Shown: one piece after another, positions 26,273-33,967 of the stretch | Position numbering within the stretch: position 1 is the stretch's first letter | Layout of the letters: each line of letters begins with the position of its first letter | Assembly: GCA_046565505.1 (NCBI GenBank) | Contig: JBKHYJ010000022.1 | Location: forward strand, 62,001 to 126,000 | Length of the DNA: 64,000 bases | From: JBKHYJ01 sp046565505 | GTDB taxonomy: Bacteria > Acidobacteriota > Blastocatellia > UBA7656 | Reading direction: 5' to 3' | Position numbers and translations under genes: made by a program | The notes under the pieces: generated by a model | What the model saw: the letters and a program-made list of their open reading frames with translations, nothing else | What the model was told of the DNA's origin: nothing | The model's database searches: none

Positions 26273-27358
26273 TCACCCGCGCGTGCGCTCGAACTCTTTC
26301 ATAAACGAGACGAGCGCCTCGACGCCTTCGCGCGGGAAGGCGTTATATATTGAGGCGCGGCACCCGCCGACCGAGCGGTGGCCTTTGAGCCCGTCGAGCC
26401 CCGCCCTGGTCGCTTCGCCGACGAATTGTTTCTCCAGGTCTTCGCTCGGCAGGCGGAACGTGACGTTCATCAGCGAGCGGCTACCCCGCTCCGCGTGCGC
26501 GCGGTAAAAATCCGTCGAGTCAATCGCGTCGTACAACAGCGCGGCCTTCTCTTCGTTGCGGCGCCCCACGCCTTCAAGCCCCCCCTGGTCGAGCAGCCAC
26601 CTGAGCACGAGCCGCATGACGTAGATCGCAAACACCGTGGGCGTGTTGTAGAGCGATTTGTTCTTCACATGCGTGTTGTAGTCGAGCATCGTGTGCAGCC
26701 CGGCCGGGATGCGCCCGAGCAGGTCGTCGCGGATGATTACCAGCGTGACGCCGGCCGGGGCGAGGTTCTTCTGCGCGCCCGCGTAGATGAGGGCGTACTT
26801 CCGCACGTCGATAGGGCGGCCGAATATGTCCGACGAGGCGTCCGCCACCAGCGGCACGTCGCCCGCTTCCGGCTCATACTTCCACTCCACGCCGTGGATC
26901 GTCTCGTTCGTCGTCAGGTGGACGTACGCGGCACCGGGGTCAAGGTTGATCTCGCCCGGGTCGGGCACGCGCGTGAAATTCTGCGGCTCGGTCGTCGCCG
27001 CGATGTTCACCTGCCCGACCCTCTGCGCCTCCTTCACCGCCTTTTTCGACCATGAGCCCGTGACTATGTAGTCGGCCTTGCCGCCCGCGGGCAGAATGTT
27101 CATCGGGACCATAGAGAACTGCAACGACGCGCCGCCCTGTAGGAACAGCACATGGTAGTTATCAGGGATGCCCGCCAGTTTCCGTATGTCTGCGTCCGCC
27201 CCCTGGATTATTTCCTCGAACTTCTTCGAGCGGTGACTGATCTCAAGTATCGACATGCCCACGCCGGGCAGCGATAGCAAATCCCTCTGCGCCTCTTCGA
27301 GCACGGCGAGCGGCAGCACGGCGGGCCCTGCTGAAAAATTGTATATTCTTTCGGTCAT
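26273..27358 (-). CDS. serC: Phosphoserine aminotransferase
   Basis: Converts 3-phosphohydroxypyruvate to 3-phosphoserine with glutamate and pyridoxal phosphate, the second step of serine synthesis. The N-terminus YNFSAGPAVLP is diagnostic. The cofactor Lys lies in YAGAQKNLAPAGVT and a phosphate-binding GGASLQF is present. The end KGHRSVGGCRASIYNAFP is typical. The 361-residue length is normal. GGAGGGAACC precedes ATG 27358. It follows serA by 91 bases on the same strand, so they are probably one operon. Confidence 0.97.
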   Translation of the reverse strand: MTERIYNFSAGPAVLPLAVLEEAQRDLLSLPGVGMSILEISHRSKKFEEIIQGADADIRKLAGIPDNYHVLFLQGGASLQFSMVPMNILPAGGKADYIVTGSWSKKAVKEAQRVGQVNIAATTEPQNFTRVPDPGEINLDPGAAYVHLTTNETIHGVEWKYEPEAGDVPLVADASSDIFGRPIDVRKYALIYAGAQKNLAPAGVTLVIIRDDLLGRIPAGLHTMLDYNTHVKNKSLYNTPTVFAIYVMRLVLRWLLDQGGLEGVGRRNEEKAALLYDAIDSTDFYRAHAERGSRSLMNVTFRLPSEDLEKQFVGEATRAGLDGLKGHRSVGGCRASIYNAFPREGVEALVSFMKEFERTRG

Positions 27359-27449
27359 GGTTCCCTCCAGGAATATGCGGCGGGGTCCGGGGTGAAGAAA
27401 GCCGGCCTTCGTTCTCGCCCTCCACGCGGCCCGTGGCCCCGGCCCGCGG

Positions 27450-28652
27450 TCAGAGCTTTAACAGGCTCAGCTCGACTATATTTTGCGAATTTGATTTCAC
27501 CGCCTCAAGCGTCTCGTCGGTCGGGGCCTGGTCGAGGTGGATGCGCGCGACGGCCGCCACCGCCCCTTCAAAGACGATGTTTTCGGTCTCCTGCACGTTG
27601 ATGCCGGCCTGCTTGAGCTTATCGAACACGGCGGCGAGCACGCCGACGCGGTCGAAGTGCCGCACGACGAGCATATGAGTCGCGGGCGATTTCTTCGCCA
27701 GGTTCACGACGTTGGGCGGGCGCCCTGTCCGCCTGTATTCGCGTATGATCCTCACCGTCTCGTCCGCGATGGCCTCTTGCGCCTGATCCGTTGACGCGCC
27801 GATGTGGTGAGTGCCTATGACGTTGTCGAGCTTGAATATCTGGTCCTCGACCGTGCCCGTCCCGCCCGCGGGCTCACCCGCGAACACGTCCAGCCCCGCG
27901 CGTATGTCTCGCTCGCGCACCGCTCGTTCGAGCGCGGCCTGGTCTACGACTTCGGCGCGCGACGTGTTGACGAAGAACGAGCCGGGGCGCATGGCCCCTA
28001 ATACTTCCTGGTCTATGAGGTTGCGCGTCTCGTCCTTAAGCGCGACGTGTACGCTGAGGATGTCCGAGGAGGCGGCGACTTCGGCGGGCGACTGCTTCAT
28101 CTCGACGCCAAGCTCGTCGGCGCGCTCGGCGGTCAGCGAGCGGCTCCAGGCGACCACAGGCATGCCGAAAGCGCGTGCGCGCGAAATCATCTCCTGGCCT
28201 ATGCGCCCGAGGCCGACCAGCCCGAGCGTGCGGCCGAACAGGCCCCTCGCCTTGCTGTACTCCTTCTTGTTCCAGCGCCCCTCCTTCAAGTCCGCGGCGG
28301 CGGCCGCTATGCGCCGGTCGAGCGCCAGTATCAGCCCGAAGGCAAGCTCTGCCACCGCGATAGAATTTTTGCCCGGGCAATTCGACACGTAGATGCCGCG
28401 CGCGGAAGCCGTCTTCACGTCTATCGTGTTGTAGCCCGCGCCCGCGCGCACGACTAGACTCAGGCGGCCCGCCTCAAGCATATCGCCCGTCACCTTCGTT
28501 CCCCTGACGACGAGCACGTCGGCGGCCGTCAGCCTCAAGGCTTCGGCGAGCGGCCCTTCTTTTAATTCCGGGTCGTAGATCAGCTCGAAGCCTTCGCGGC
28601 TCATCTCCGACCGGCCGCCTTCGGGGAATTTATCCGCGATGAGTATTTTCAT
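27450..28652 (-). CDS. serA: D-3-phosphoglycerate dehydrogenase, short ACT form
   Basis: Oxidises 3-phosphoglycerate to 3-phosphohydroxypyruvate with NAD+, the first step of serine synthesis. The NAD fold GLVGLGRIGQEM is followed by catalytic Arg (NTSRAEVVDQ), Glu (about residue 262) and His (GTHHIGAS). A C-terminal ACT domain (MLVVRHFDRVGVLAAVFDKL) should allow serine feedback. At 400 residues it lacks the ASB insert of the long forms. A GAGGGA ribosome site lies 7 bases before ATG 28652. It sits between the DUF1015 gene (54 bases upstream) and serC. Confidence 0.95.
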   Translation of the reverse strand: MKILIADKFPEGGRSEMSREGFELIYDPELKEGPLAEALRLTAADVLVVRGTKVTGDMLEAGRLSLVVRAGAGYNTIDVKTASARGIYVSNCPGKNSIAVAELAFGLILALDRRIAAAAADLKEGRWNKKEYSKARGLFGRTLGLVGLGRIGQEMISRARAFGMPVVAWSRSLTAERADELGVEMKQSPAEVAASSDILSVHVALKDETRNLIDQEVLGAMRPGSFFVNTSRAEVVDQAALERAVRERDIRAGLDVFAGEPAGGTGTVEDQIFKLDNVIGTHHIGASTDQAQEAIADETVRIIREYRRTGRPPNVVNLAKKSPATHMLVVRHFDRVGVLAAVFDKLKQAGINVQETENIVFEGAVAAVARIHLDQAPTDETLEAVKSNSQNIVELSLLKL

Positions 28653-28706
28653 ATCGCTGTCCCTCGCTCAATGCTTTCGTGTGATGATAACACCGCCGTC
28701 CGCCGT

Positions 28707-29939
28707 TTAGATGAGATGGCTCAGCAGGCCGTCGCGCAGCTTCGGCTCGAACCAGGTTGACTTGGGAGGCATGATCTCGTCGGCGTCGGCGATGGTCATC
28801 AACTCTTCGACCGTGACCGGGTACATGGAGAATGCGACCGCGGCGCGGCCCCCCGCGACCGCCTGCTCCAGCGCCGCCGTGCCTCGGACCCCGCCTACGA
28901 AATCGATGCGCTTGTCGGCTCGCACGTCTTTGATCCCGAGCAGCGGGTCCAACACGCGCTCTTGGAGTATGCTCACGTCGAGCGATTGAATGGGGTCGCC
29001 TTGATCGACTGAACCCTCCGGGACGCTCAGCCTGTGCCAGCGGCCTTCGAGGTACATGCACATTTCGCCCTTTCGCGATGGCGTAGACGAAGCCGCCTCG
29101 GAAACTTCAAATCGTTCGGACAAAGCCTTGACGAACTCGCCGGCCGACATGCGATTCAAATCTTTCACCACCCGGTTGTATGGCAGTATGCGCAGTTGCC
29201 GCGCGGGGAAGAGCACCGTGAGGAAGAAATTATACTCTTCGTCGCCCGTGTGATTCGGGTTTTCGGACTTGAGCGTTGCGCGGGCGCGGCTCGCGCTCGC
29301 CGCCCTGTGGTGGCCGTCCGCGATGTAGACGAGCGGCACGTCACGGAACTCCCCGGCGAGCGCCTCCGCGTCGCCCGCGCGCGCCCGCCAGATCGTGTGC
29401 TGAACGCCGTCGGGTGCGACGAAGTCGTACAGAGGCTCGGAGTCGGCCGCGCGGGCTACGAGCCGGTCTATCTCTTCGCGGCCTCGGTAGGTAAGGAAGA
29501 CCGGCCCCGTCTGCGCGCGGAGGGTGATGATGTGACGCGTGCGGTCATCTTCTTTATCCTTGCGCGTGCGTTCGTGCTTGCGGACGATGTCGGAGTCGTA
29601 CTCGTCGACCGAGCAGCAGGCGGCGACGCCGACCTGCGAGTGGTCGCCCATTCGCAGGCGGTAGGCGTACAGGCTCGGCGTCTCTTCCACGGAGAGCGGC
29701 GCGTCTGTCTTCAGCCTCTCGAAATTCTCCGCTGCCTTCCTGTAGACCTCATCCGAATAAATATCGGTCCCATCGGGCAAGTCTATTTCGGGACGCGAGA
29801 CATGCAAGAAGCTGAGCGGGTTCCCCGCCGCAAGCTCTCGCGCTTCGGCCGTGTTGACTACGTCATACGGGACGGCCGATACGTCGGCCGCCCGCTCTTT
29901 AGGGGGCCGCTGGGCGCGGAAGGCGCGAATGGTTGCCAT
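28707..29939 (-). CDS. DUF1015 family protein in a serine-biosynthesis cluster
   Basis: DUF1015 has no function that I can state with certainty. Family features seen: IRAFRAQRPP with DVSAVPYDVV near the N-terminus, NPLSFLHVSRPEIDLP, the conserved VRKHERTRKDKEDDRTRH, and YIADGHHRAASASRA in the middle, whose charged and His residues suggest a nucleotide or phosphate site. ATG 29939 has GGAG eight bases upstream; the open frame reaching 30008 is not needed. Its position first in a run with serA and serC, and the absence of a serB phosphatase here, make a role in serine or phosphoserine metabolism plausible but unproven. Confidence 0.88.
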   Translation of the reverse strand: MATIRAFRAQRPPKERAADVSAVPYDVVNTAEARELAAGNPLSFLHVSRPEIDLPDGTDIYSDEVYRKAAENFERLKTDAPLSVEETPSLYAYRLRMGDHSQVGVAACCSVDEYDSDIVRKHERTRKDKEDDRTRHIITLRAQTGPVFLTYRGREEIDRLVARAADSEPLYDFVAPDGVQHTIWRARAGDAEALAGEFRDVPLVYIADGHHRAASASRARATLKSENPNHTGDEEYNFFLTVLFPARQLRILPYNRVVKDLNRMSAGEFVKALSERFEVSEAASSTPSRKGEMCMYLEGRWHRLSVPEGSVDQGDPIQSLDVSILQERVLDPLLGIKDVRADKRIDFVGGVRGTAALEQAVAGGRAAVAFSMYPVTVEELMTIADADEIMPPKSTWFEPKLRDGLLSHLI

Positions 29940-30119
29940 TTGTCGTTCTCCGGTGACTGGTCCGGGCGCCAATCGCGGCCCACGGGGCGGGCGCCCGCTC
30001 GTCGTCAAATTTGTCTGAGCAAATTAGAAATGCTAGGGCGCGCGCGCGGCGCTGTCAACTTCTGATCGTGTCGGCTTGTCGCGCGGGGGGCGGCTCCACG
30101 CGGGTCTGCCCGCGCGCCG

Positions 30120-30347
30120 TCAGTTCAGGCGTCGTGTGTTCGGTGACGGAAGCGCGGACCGCCGGCGTCGAGCCGGAACGGCACGCCGTGGGGCGGCGTC
30201 GAGCAGTCCCGTGCTGACGAGGCCGGACCCTTTTTTGTCGTCGTACGCCCCCTCTAAGGCGGCCCGGTGGCCCGCCAGGTGATGCCCGCACCCCCCACAG
30301 TAATTCTGCTCGACAAGATTTCTCGCCCCACATTTCGGGCAGAACAT
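30120..30347 (-). CDS. Small zinc-ribbon protein
   Basis: 75 residues. A double C-x2-C ribbon at the N-terminus (MFCPKCGARNLVEQNYCGGCG) is followed by a basic, disordered-looking tail rich in Arg. GGAGGTAGGTAA precedes the ATG, an excellent ribosome site that makes this a real gene despite its size. It is divergent from the enoyl-CoA hydratase gene. The function is unknown. Two other zinc-ribbon proteins are encoded at 32.3 and 39.8 kb. Confidence 0.75.
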   Translation of the reverse strand: MFCPKCGARNLVEQNYCGGCGHHLAGHRAALEGAYDDKKGSGLVSTGLLDAAPRRAVPARRRRSALPSPNTRRLN

Positions 30348-30426
30348 TTACCTACCTCCGCTCGCTGATCTATTATACGCGACGGCATATAAAGGTTCTA
30401 TGACGGTAACAAGGAGGACGCCTGCC

Positions 30427-31200
30427 ATGTCTAACGATAATCCCGAGCCGTTGGTGCTCACCGCGCGCGACGGCCGCATACTAACGCTCACGCTGAACCG
30501 CCCGAACAAGAGCAATTCGCTCCACCCGGAGCTGGTCTCGCAATTATCGACCGCTCTCAAATCGGCGGAGGCGGATTCCGCCATAAACGTCGTCGTGATG
30601 ACGGGCGCGGGCCGCAGCTTTTGCGCCGGCCTTGACCTGGAGCTGCTGGTCAACTGGAGCGCGGAAGAGAAGCTCGCCTACCTCGACACCGTGACAACGG
30701 TGTTCCGCCTCGTGTGGACGCTGCCGCAGCCGGTCATCGCGGCGGTCAACGGCCCGGCCATCGCGGGCGGATTCGACCTCGCGGCGTTTTGCGACATAAG
30801 GCTCGCGGCGGAAGAGGCGATCTTCGGCCAGGCCGAAATCAACATAGGTTTGACGCAGATCATTCACCCGCTCTACAAAACGATAGGTCTCGCGCGGGCC
30901 AAAGAGCTCGCGATGACGGGGCAAAATATCTCCGCCCGTGAAGCCTATCGCATAGGGCTGGTCAATCACGTCTACGCGCGCGAAGAGTTGATGCCGCGCG
31001 CCCTGGAGATGGCCGGGCATCTCGCGTCCAGGCCGCGGAACGCGTTGTTTGAAACGAAGCGGCTGACGCGCGAGCTGATAGACCTCAGCACTGCCAGCGC
31101 GCTCGAAGAGATGGGGCGGACTTTCCGCCGCTGCCTCGAATCAGAAGAGCATCAGAAGCGCGTCGCGGAAGTTTACGAGAATATAAGGCGGCGCGCTTGA
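30427..31200 (+). CDS. Enoyl-CoA hydratase/isomerase family protein
   Basis: Crotonase-fold enzyme acting on acyl-CoA thioesters. The oxyanion-hole residues lie in GRSFCAGLDL and NGPAIAGGFDLAAFCDIRLA. The region of the catalytic Glu reads FGQAEINIGLT, so one of the two hydratase Glu positions seems conserved (AE), while the first (usually in the GGG-E-L motif) is Asp/Phe here. Hydratase or isomerase activity cannot be separated from sequence. AAGGAGG lies nine bases before ATG 30427, which is preferred to the ATG at 30400. The gene stands alone, with a TATTATA-like box at about 30370. Confidence 0.9.
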   Translation: MSNDNPEPLVLTARDGRILTLTLNRPNKSNSLHPELVSQLSTALKSAEADSAINVVVMTGAGRSFCAGLDLELLVNWSAEEKLAYLDTVTTVFRLVWTLPQPVIAAVNGPAIAGGFDLAAFCDIRLAAEEAIFGQAEINIGLTQIIHPLYKTIGLARAKELAMTGQNISAREAYRIGLVNHVYAREELMPRALEMAGHLASRPRNALFETKRLTRELIDLSTASALEEMGRTFRRCLESEEHQKRVAEVYENIRRRA

Positions 31201-31456
31201 ACGAGCCGCCCCGCCGCCGCGGGACAAGGAGAAAAAAAGAGACGCCGCCTCCCGATCTTATCTCCCGCCCAGGAGTCTTTGGCTGTCGGTTATATTAATT
31301 ACTCCCGCCGGCCCAGTACCTTTGAAGCGTAGGCTTCCTGAGCCGAAGGGCCGGTATCCAAATCATCCGCGGAACTGGAATAATGTCGGCAAAAATGGCA
31401 CGTGAGTTGCAACCATAATTAGTGCGGACGCAAGAACGAACAGGGGGAGGGTTCTA

Positions 31457-31717
31457 ATGAAATACGCAAGCATAAAAGACGAGCGAGGATTAAATGTTAA
31501 GAGCACTTTGGTGAAACGCCTATTAGTGTTATTGATGATAACGATGAGCCTGGTGTTTTCCGGCTCTTCATCCATACCGGCGGCCCAGGCCAGTGCTCCT
31601 TGCGACATGGTTTGTACTGACTACATTGATCCGTCTGACGGGCAGTGCTATACGAGCTGTTGTCCCGCGAATGAGGAGTGTAAAGTCCGGTGCGTGCTAA
31701 TGCCGTGCGGAAGGTAA
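31457..31717 (+). CDS. Small cysteine-rich secreted protein
   Basis: 86 residues with no family recognised. A basic N-terminus and hydrophobic run (RLLVLLMITMSLVF) lead to a likely cleavage near AAQASA. The mature part of about 40 residues holds eight cysteines (49, 53, 64, 68, 69, 75, 79, 84) in the order C-x3-C-x10-C-x3-CC-x5-C-x3-C-x4-C, so up to four disulfides. GGGGGAGGG lies five bases before the ATG. Downstream is a strong hairpin and 545 bases without a gene. It could be a secreted disulfide-rich peptide or a metal-binding protein. Confidence 0.75.
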   Translation: MKYASIKDERGLNVKSTLVKRLLVLLMITMSLVFSGSSSIPAAQASAPCDMVCTDYIDPSDGQCYTSCCPANEECKVRCVLMPCGR

Positions 31718-31795
31718 AGGCTAACCTCTGGAACAAGGCGGCAGATTGAAGTCAAGGAAGGTGACCGCGTATTTGGCGCGTCGAGAGTGATGGCA

Positions 31796-31829
31796 GGTGG
31801 CAGGGCTACCGGAACGTAACCCTGTCGCC
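31796..31829 (+). terminator. Long hairpin after the Cys-rich protein gene
   Basis: GGTGGCAGGG-C-TAC, loop CGGAAC, GTA-A-CCCTGTCGCC: ten plus three pairs around one mismatch, with two G-T pairs. It lies 79 bases after the stop. There is no T-run, so it may protect the mRNA 3' end rather than terminate. Confidence 0.5.
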
Positions 31830-32067
31830 TTCATCGCCATCTAAGTTTCCTATTGCAGCCATCCCGTGGCTTGAATGGGTGCTCGTATTGCTCTTGCCTC
31901 ATACGGCCTATGAGCCCTGAATGGCCTGCGGCGGGTTCTTATGTCGCCGGCCAATATGATGCTGCCGGAATTGTCACGGGCGACGATTCCGACCTCTAAC
32001 AAGTCCACCCACGCGAGCGATTGCGGGCCGGAAACATCCGGCCTCCTGAACAAATCACAATTACACG

Positions 32068-32114
32068 AAAGACGTTAGGCCGGGTAACCCAAATGGTGGA
32101 TTTGGCGTCTTTTT
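32068..32114 (+). terminator. Two-stem stacked hairpin ending in a T-run
   Basis: AAAGACG (32068-32074) pairs with CGTCTTT (32106-32112). Directly stacked inside is CCAAAT-GGTGG-ATTTGG (32089-32105), and GGG/CCC can pair in the remaining loop. A run of five T closes it. It could be a terminator or an attenuator for the gene at 32263; it matches no riboswitch class I know. Confidence 0.45.
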
Positions 32115-32262
32115 GCTGCGCCCCTCGATTTTCTCCCTCGGCTTTTTGTTGAATTTCTCTATATTTTTCTTCCATTTTTTAGATTAGCGCCGTGGCACCG
32201 GCCTTGCAATTGTGTCGTCGAGGATGGCGGTAAGGTGGATGGAGATGGGATGAGAGGTTCTC

Positions 32263-32676
32263 ATGTGCGACACGCAGGAGGCAAAAACGATTGCGGTCAA
32301 AGCCTGCGCTTTGTGTAGCGGCGGACTCTTGGAATACGACAGGTTCTGTCGCTGGTGCGGGGTGCGCCAGCCGGGCCGCATGAGGGTGAGCGGTGAAGCG
32401 AACGCGGAGCACCTGACGGATTCGATGAATCTGTCTCCGTATACAACGTCTGCGCTCGAACGTGCGGACTCGAAGGCGGGGCTTTATCGCAGAGTGTCCG
32501 GCCCGCTGGTCAGCGCAGTCGTCGCAAGCGTGTCGGCCAACTCTCCACAGGTATGCGGCCGCTTTATGAAGAGGGCCATACTCGCGCTGATCTCCGTTCC
32601 GATCTGGTTGATTATCATACTGCTGTCGCCGCTGGACGCCTACGCGGCGGCCAGGAACCTGTTGAGAGAAAACTGA
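32263..32676 (+). CDS. Zinc-ribbon protein with C-terminal membrane helix
   Basis: 137 residues. A zinc ribbon (CALCSGGLLEYDRFCRWCG) near residues 15-33 is followed by a polar linker and a membrane helix (LALISVPIWLIIILLSPL) near the end. GAGAGG lies five bases before ATG 32263. Its TGA overlaps the ATG of the phosphatidyltransferase gene (TGATG), which points to translational coupling and a shared role in membrane lipid or surface assembly. No enzyme motif is seen. Confidence 0.75.
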   Translation: MCDTQEAKTIAVKACALCSGGLLEYDRFCRWCGVRQPGRMRVSGEANAEHLTDSMNLSPYTTSALERADSKAGLYRRVSGPLVSAVVASVSANSPQVCGRFMKRAILALISVPIWLIIILLSPLDAYAAARNLLREN

Positions 32677-33398
32677 TGCCAAAGCCTGTTCATACGCGGT
32701 CGGGAGACATGGCTGACTCCGAGTTTAAAACGGCGGCCCGCTCGCAGACGGGCCTCCTCGCCCCGCTTGAGCGAGCGTGTCTCGGATGGCTGGCCCGCCA
32801 TATGCCGGCCTGGGTCTCGCCCGATCACCTCACGCTGCTGGGGCTTGTATCTATGTTCGCGGCGGGCGTGTTTTATGCCCTGGCGAGGCGGTGGCCCGCG
32901 GCGCTTCTCGTCGTGAACCTGCTGCTGGCGGTCAACTGGTTCGGCGACAGCCTCGACGGAACGCTCGCGAGGGCGCGCGACAAGCAGAGGCCACGCTATG
33001 GCTTTTACGTAGATCATATCGTGGATGCGTTCGGCGTCCTCTTCCTCATCAACGGGCTCGCGCTCTCGGGTTATATGACCTGGGCGGTGGCGCTCGCCCT
33101 GCTCGTCGCGTATTTCATGCTCTCGATAGACGTGTATCTTGCCACTTACACCATAGGGACGTTCAACCTGTCGTTTTATAAGCTCAGCCCGACCGAGCTT
33201 AGGGTCTTGCTCGCCGCGGGAAACGTCTGGGCATTCTCACACCCGACGGCACGGCTATTCGGCGCGAGCTACCTATTCTTTGATGTGGGCGCGGCCGCGG
33301 CGATAACTTTGATAGCCGTGACGCTCGTCATTTCAGTCGCGCGTAACACGATCACCTTGTACCGGGCCGAAAGAGTTCGGCCGGGCGCGGGTCGGTGA
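32676..33398 (+). CDS. CDP-alcohol phosphatidyltransferase family protein
   Basis: Integral membrane enzyme that transfers a phosphatidyl or related group from a CDP-linked donor to an alcohol. The full signature D-x2-DG-x2-AR-x8-G-x3-D-x3-D is present in DSLDGTLARARDKQRPRYG with YVDHIVD after it (about residues 93-120). Six hydrophobic helices are visible. Length is 240 residues. The start at 32676 shares a base with the previous stop. It is directly followed (no gap) by the GtrA gene. The acceptor alcohol cannot be told from the sequence. Confidence 0.92.
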   Translation: MPKPVHTRSGDMADSEFKTAARSQTGLLAPLERACLGWLARHMPAWVSPDHLTLLGLVSMFAAGVFYALARRWPAALLVVNLLLAVNWFGDSLDGTLARARDKQRPRYGFYVDHIVDAFGVLFLINGLALSGYMTWAVALALLVAYFMLSIDVYLATYTIGTFNLSFYKLSPTELRVLLAAGNVWAFSHPTARLFGASYLFFDVGAAAAITLIAVTLVISVARNTITLYRAERVRPGAGR

Positions 33399-33854
33399 AT
33401 GGGAATTCACTTTAGCCCTCCAGTCGGTTCGCGTTCCTTGTTCGGTAGGAGAATCAGCTTGCGGAAGCCATGCACGATCATTCAGCGGTGGGCAAAATTT
33501 GGGGCGGTTGGCGCAACGGGCATACTGGTGCAAGCGTCAATGCTCGCCTTCCTCTTGCATGTCGTAGGGCTGCATTACCTGGCCGCCACAGCCTTCGCCG
33601 TTGAGGCGAGCGTGCTGCATAACTTCGTCTGGCATAGGAAGTGGACGTGGGCGGACCGGCCGCAAACGCGCGCCTCGTTGATGCTGCTGCGATTCAATCT
33701 GACGAGCGGCGCGGCTTCGCTCGCGGGCAACCTGCTCTTGATGTTTATATTCGTGGGTCAGGCGAGGCTCAACGCCTTTGGGGCTAACCTCATTACCATT
33801 GCCATCTGCTCGCTGGTTAATTTCACGTTATCTGACCGCTTCGTATTCGTCTGA
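33399..33854 (+). CDS. GtrA family membrane protein
   Basis: GtrA-type proteins have four membrane helices and are thought to flip or position polyprenyl-phosphate-linked sugars for surface glycosylation. Seen: WAKFGAVGATGILVQASML, FAVEASVLHNFVWHRKWTW (the conserved NF-x-W-HR-x-W motif) and the ending SLVNFTLSDRFVFV. Length is 151 residues. The ATG follows the previous stop immediately. It is the last gene of the zinc ribbon, phosphatidyltransferase and GtrA unit. A polyprenyl-type glycosyltransferase is encoded 6.6 kb away at 40.5 kb. Confidence 0.9.
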   Translation: MGIHFSPPVGSRSLFGRRISLRKPCTIIQRWAKFGAVGATGILVQASMLAFLLHVVGLHYLAATAFAVEASVLHNFVWHRKWTWADRPQTRASLMLLRFNLTSGAASLAGNLLLMFIFVGQARLNAFGANLITIAICSLVNFTLSDRFVFV

Positions 33855-33867
33855 ATGAGGAAGGCGC

Positions 33868-33885
33868 GGGGGCCGCTGTGCCCCC
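33868..33885. terminator. GC hairpin between convergent genes
   Basis: GGGGGC, loop CGCTGT, GCCCCC, just after the GtrA stop and before the end of the subtilisin gene. No T-run is present. Confidence 0.4.
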
Positions 33886-33967
33886 GGCCCTCGCGCATCT
33901 GATTACCACCTGCGTCCCTGCGGCTCTGCGCGGGTAATACTTCGGCCTGAGATAGTCGAGCAGCCTC

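Larger units (their letters stand above)
31718..32262. other. Intergenic region with two structured elements
   Basis: 545 bases without a supported gene. It holds the hairpins at 31796-31829 and 32068-32114, then a pyrimidine-rich, T-rich tract (32108-32180) before the zinc-ribbon membrane protein gene. Confidence 0.6.

Noticed and set aside
30011..30217. Small plus-strand frame between the DUF1015 and enoyl-CoA hydratase genes
   Set aside because: It is antisense to the zinc-ribbon gene and lacks a ribosome site.
31363..31608. 81-codon minus-strand frame with a hydrophobic end
   Set aside because: Antisense to the Cys-rich secreted protein, which has a strong ribosome site and signal peptide.
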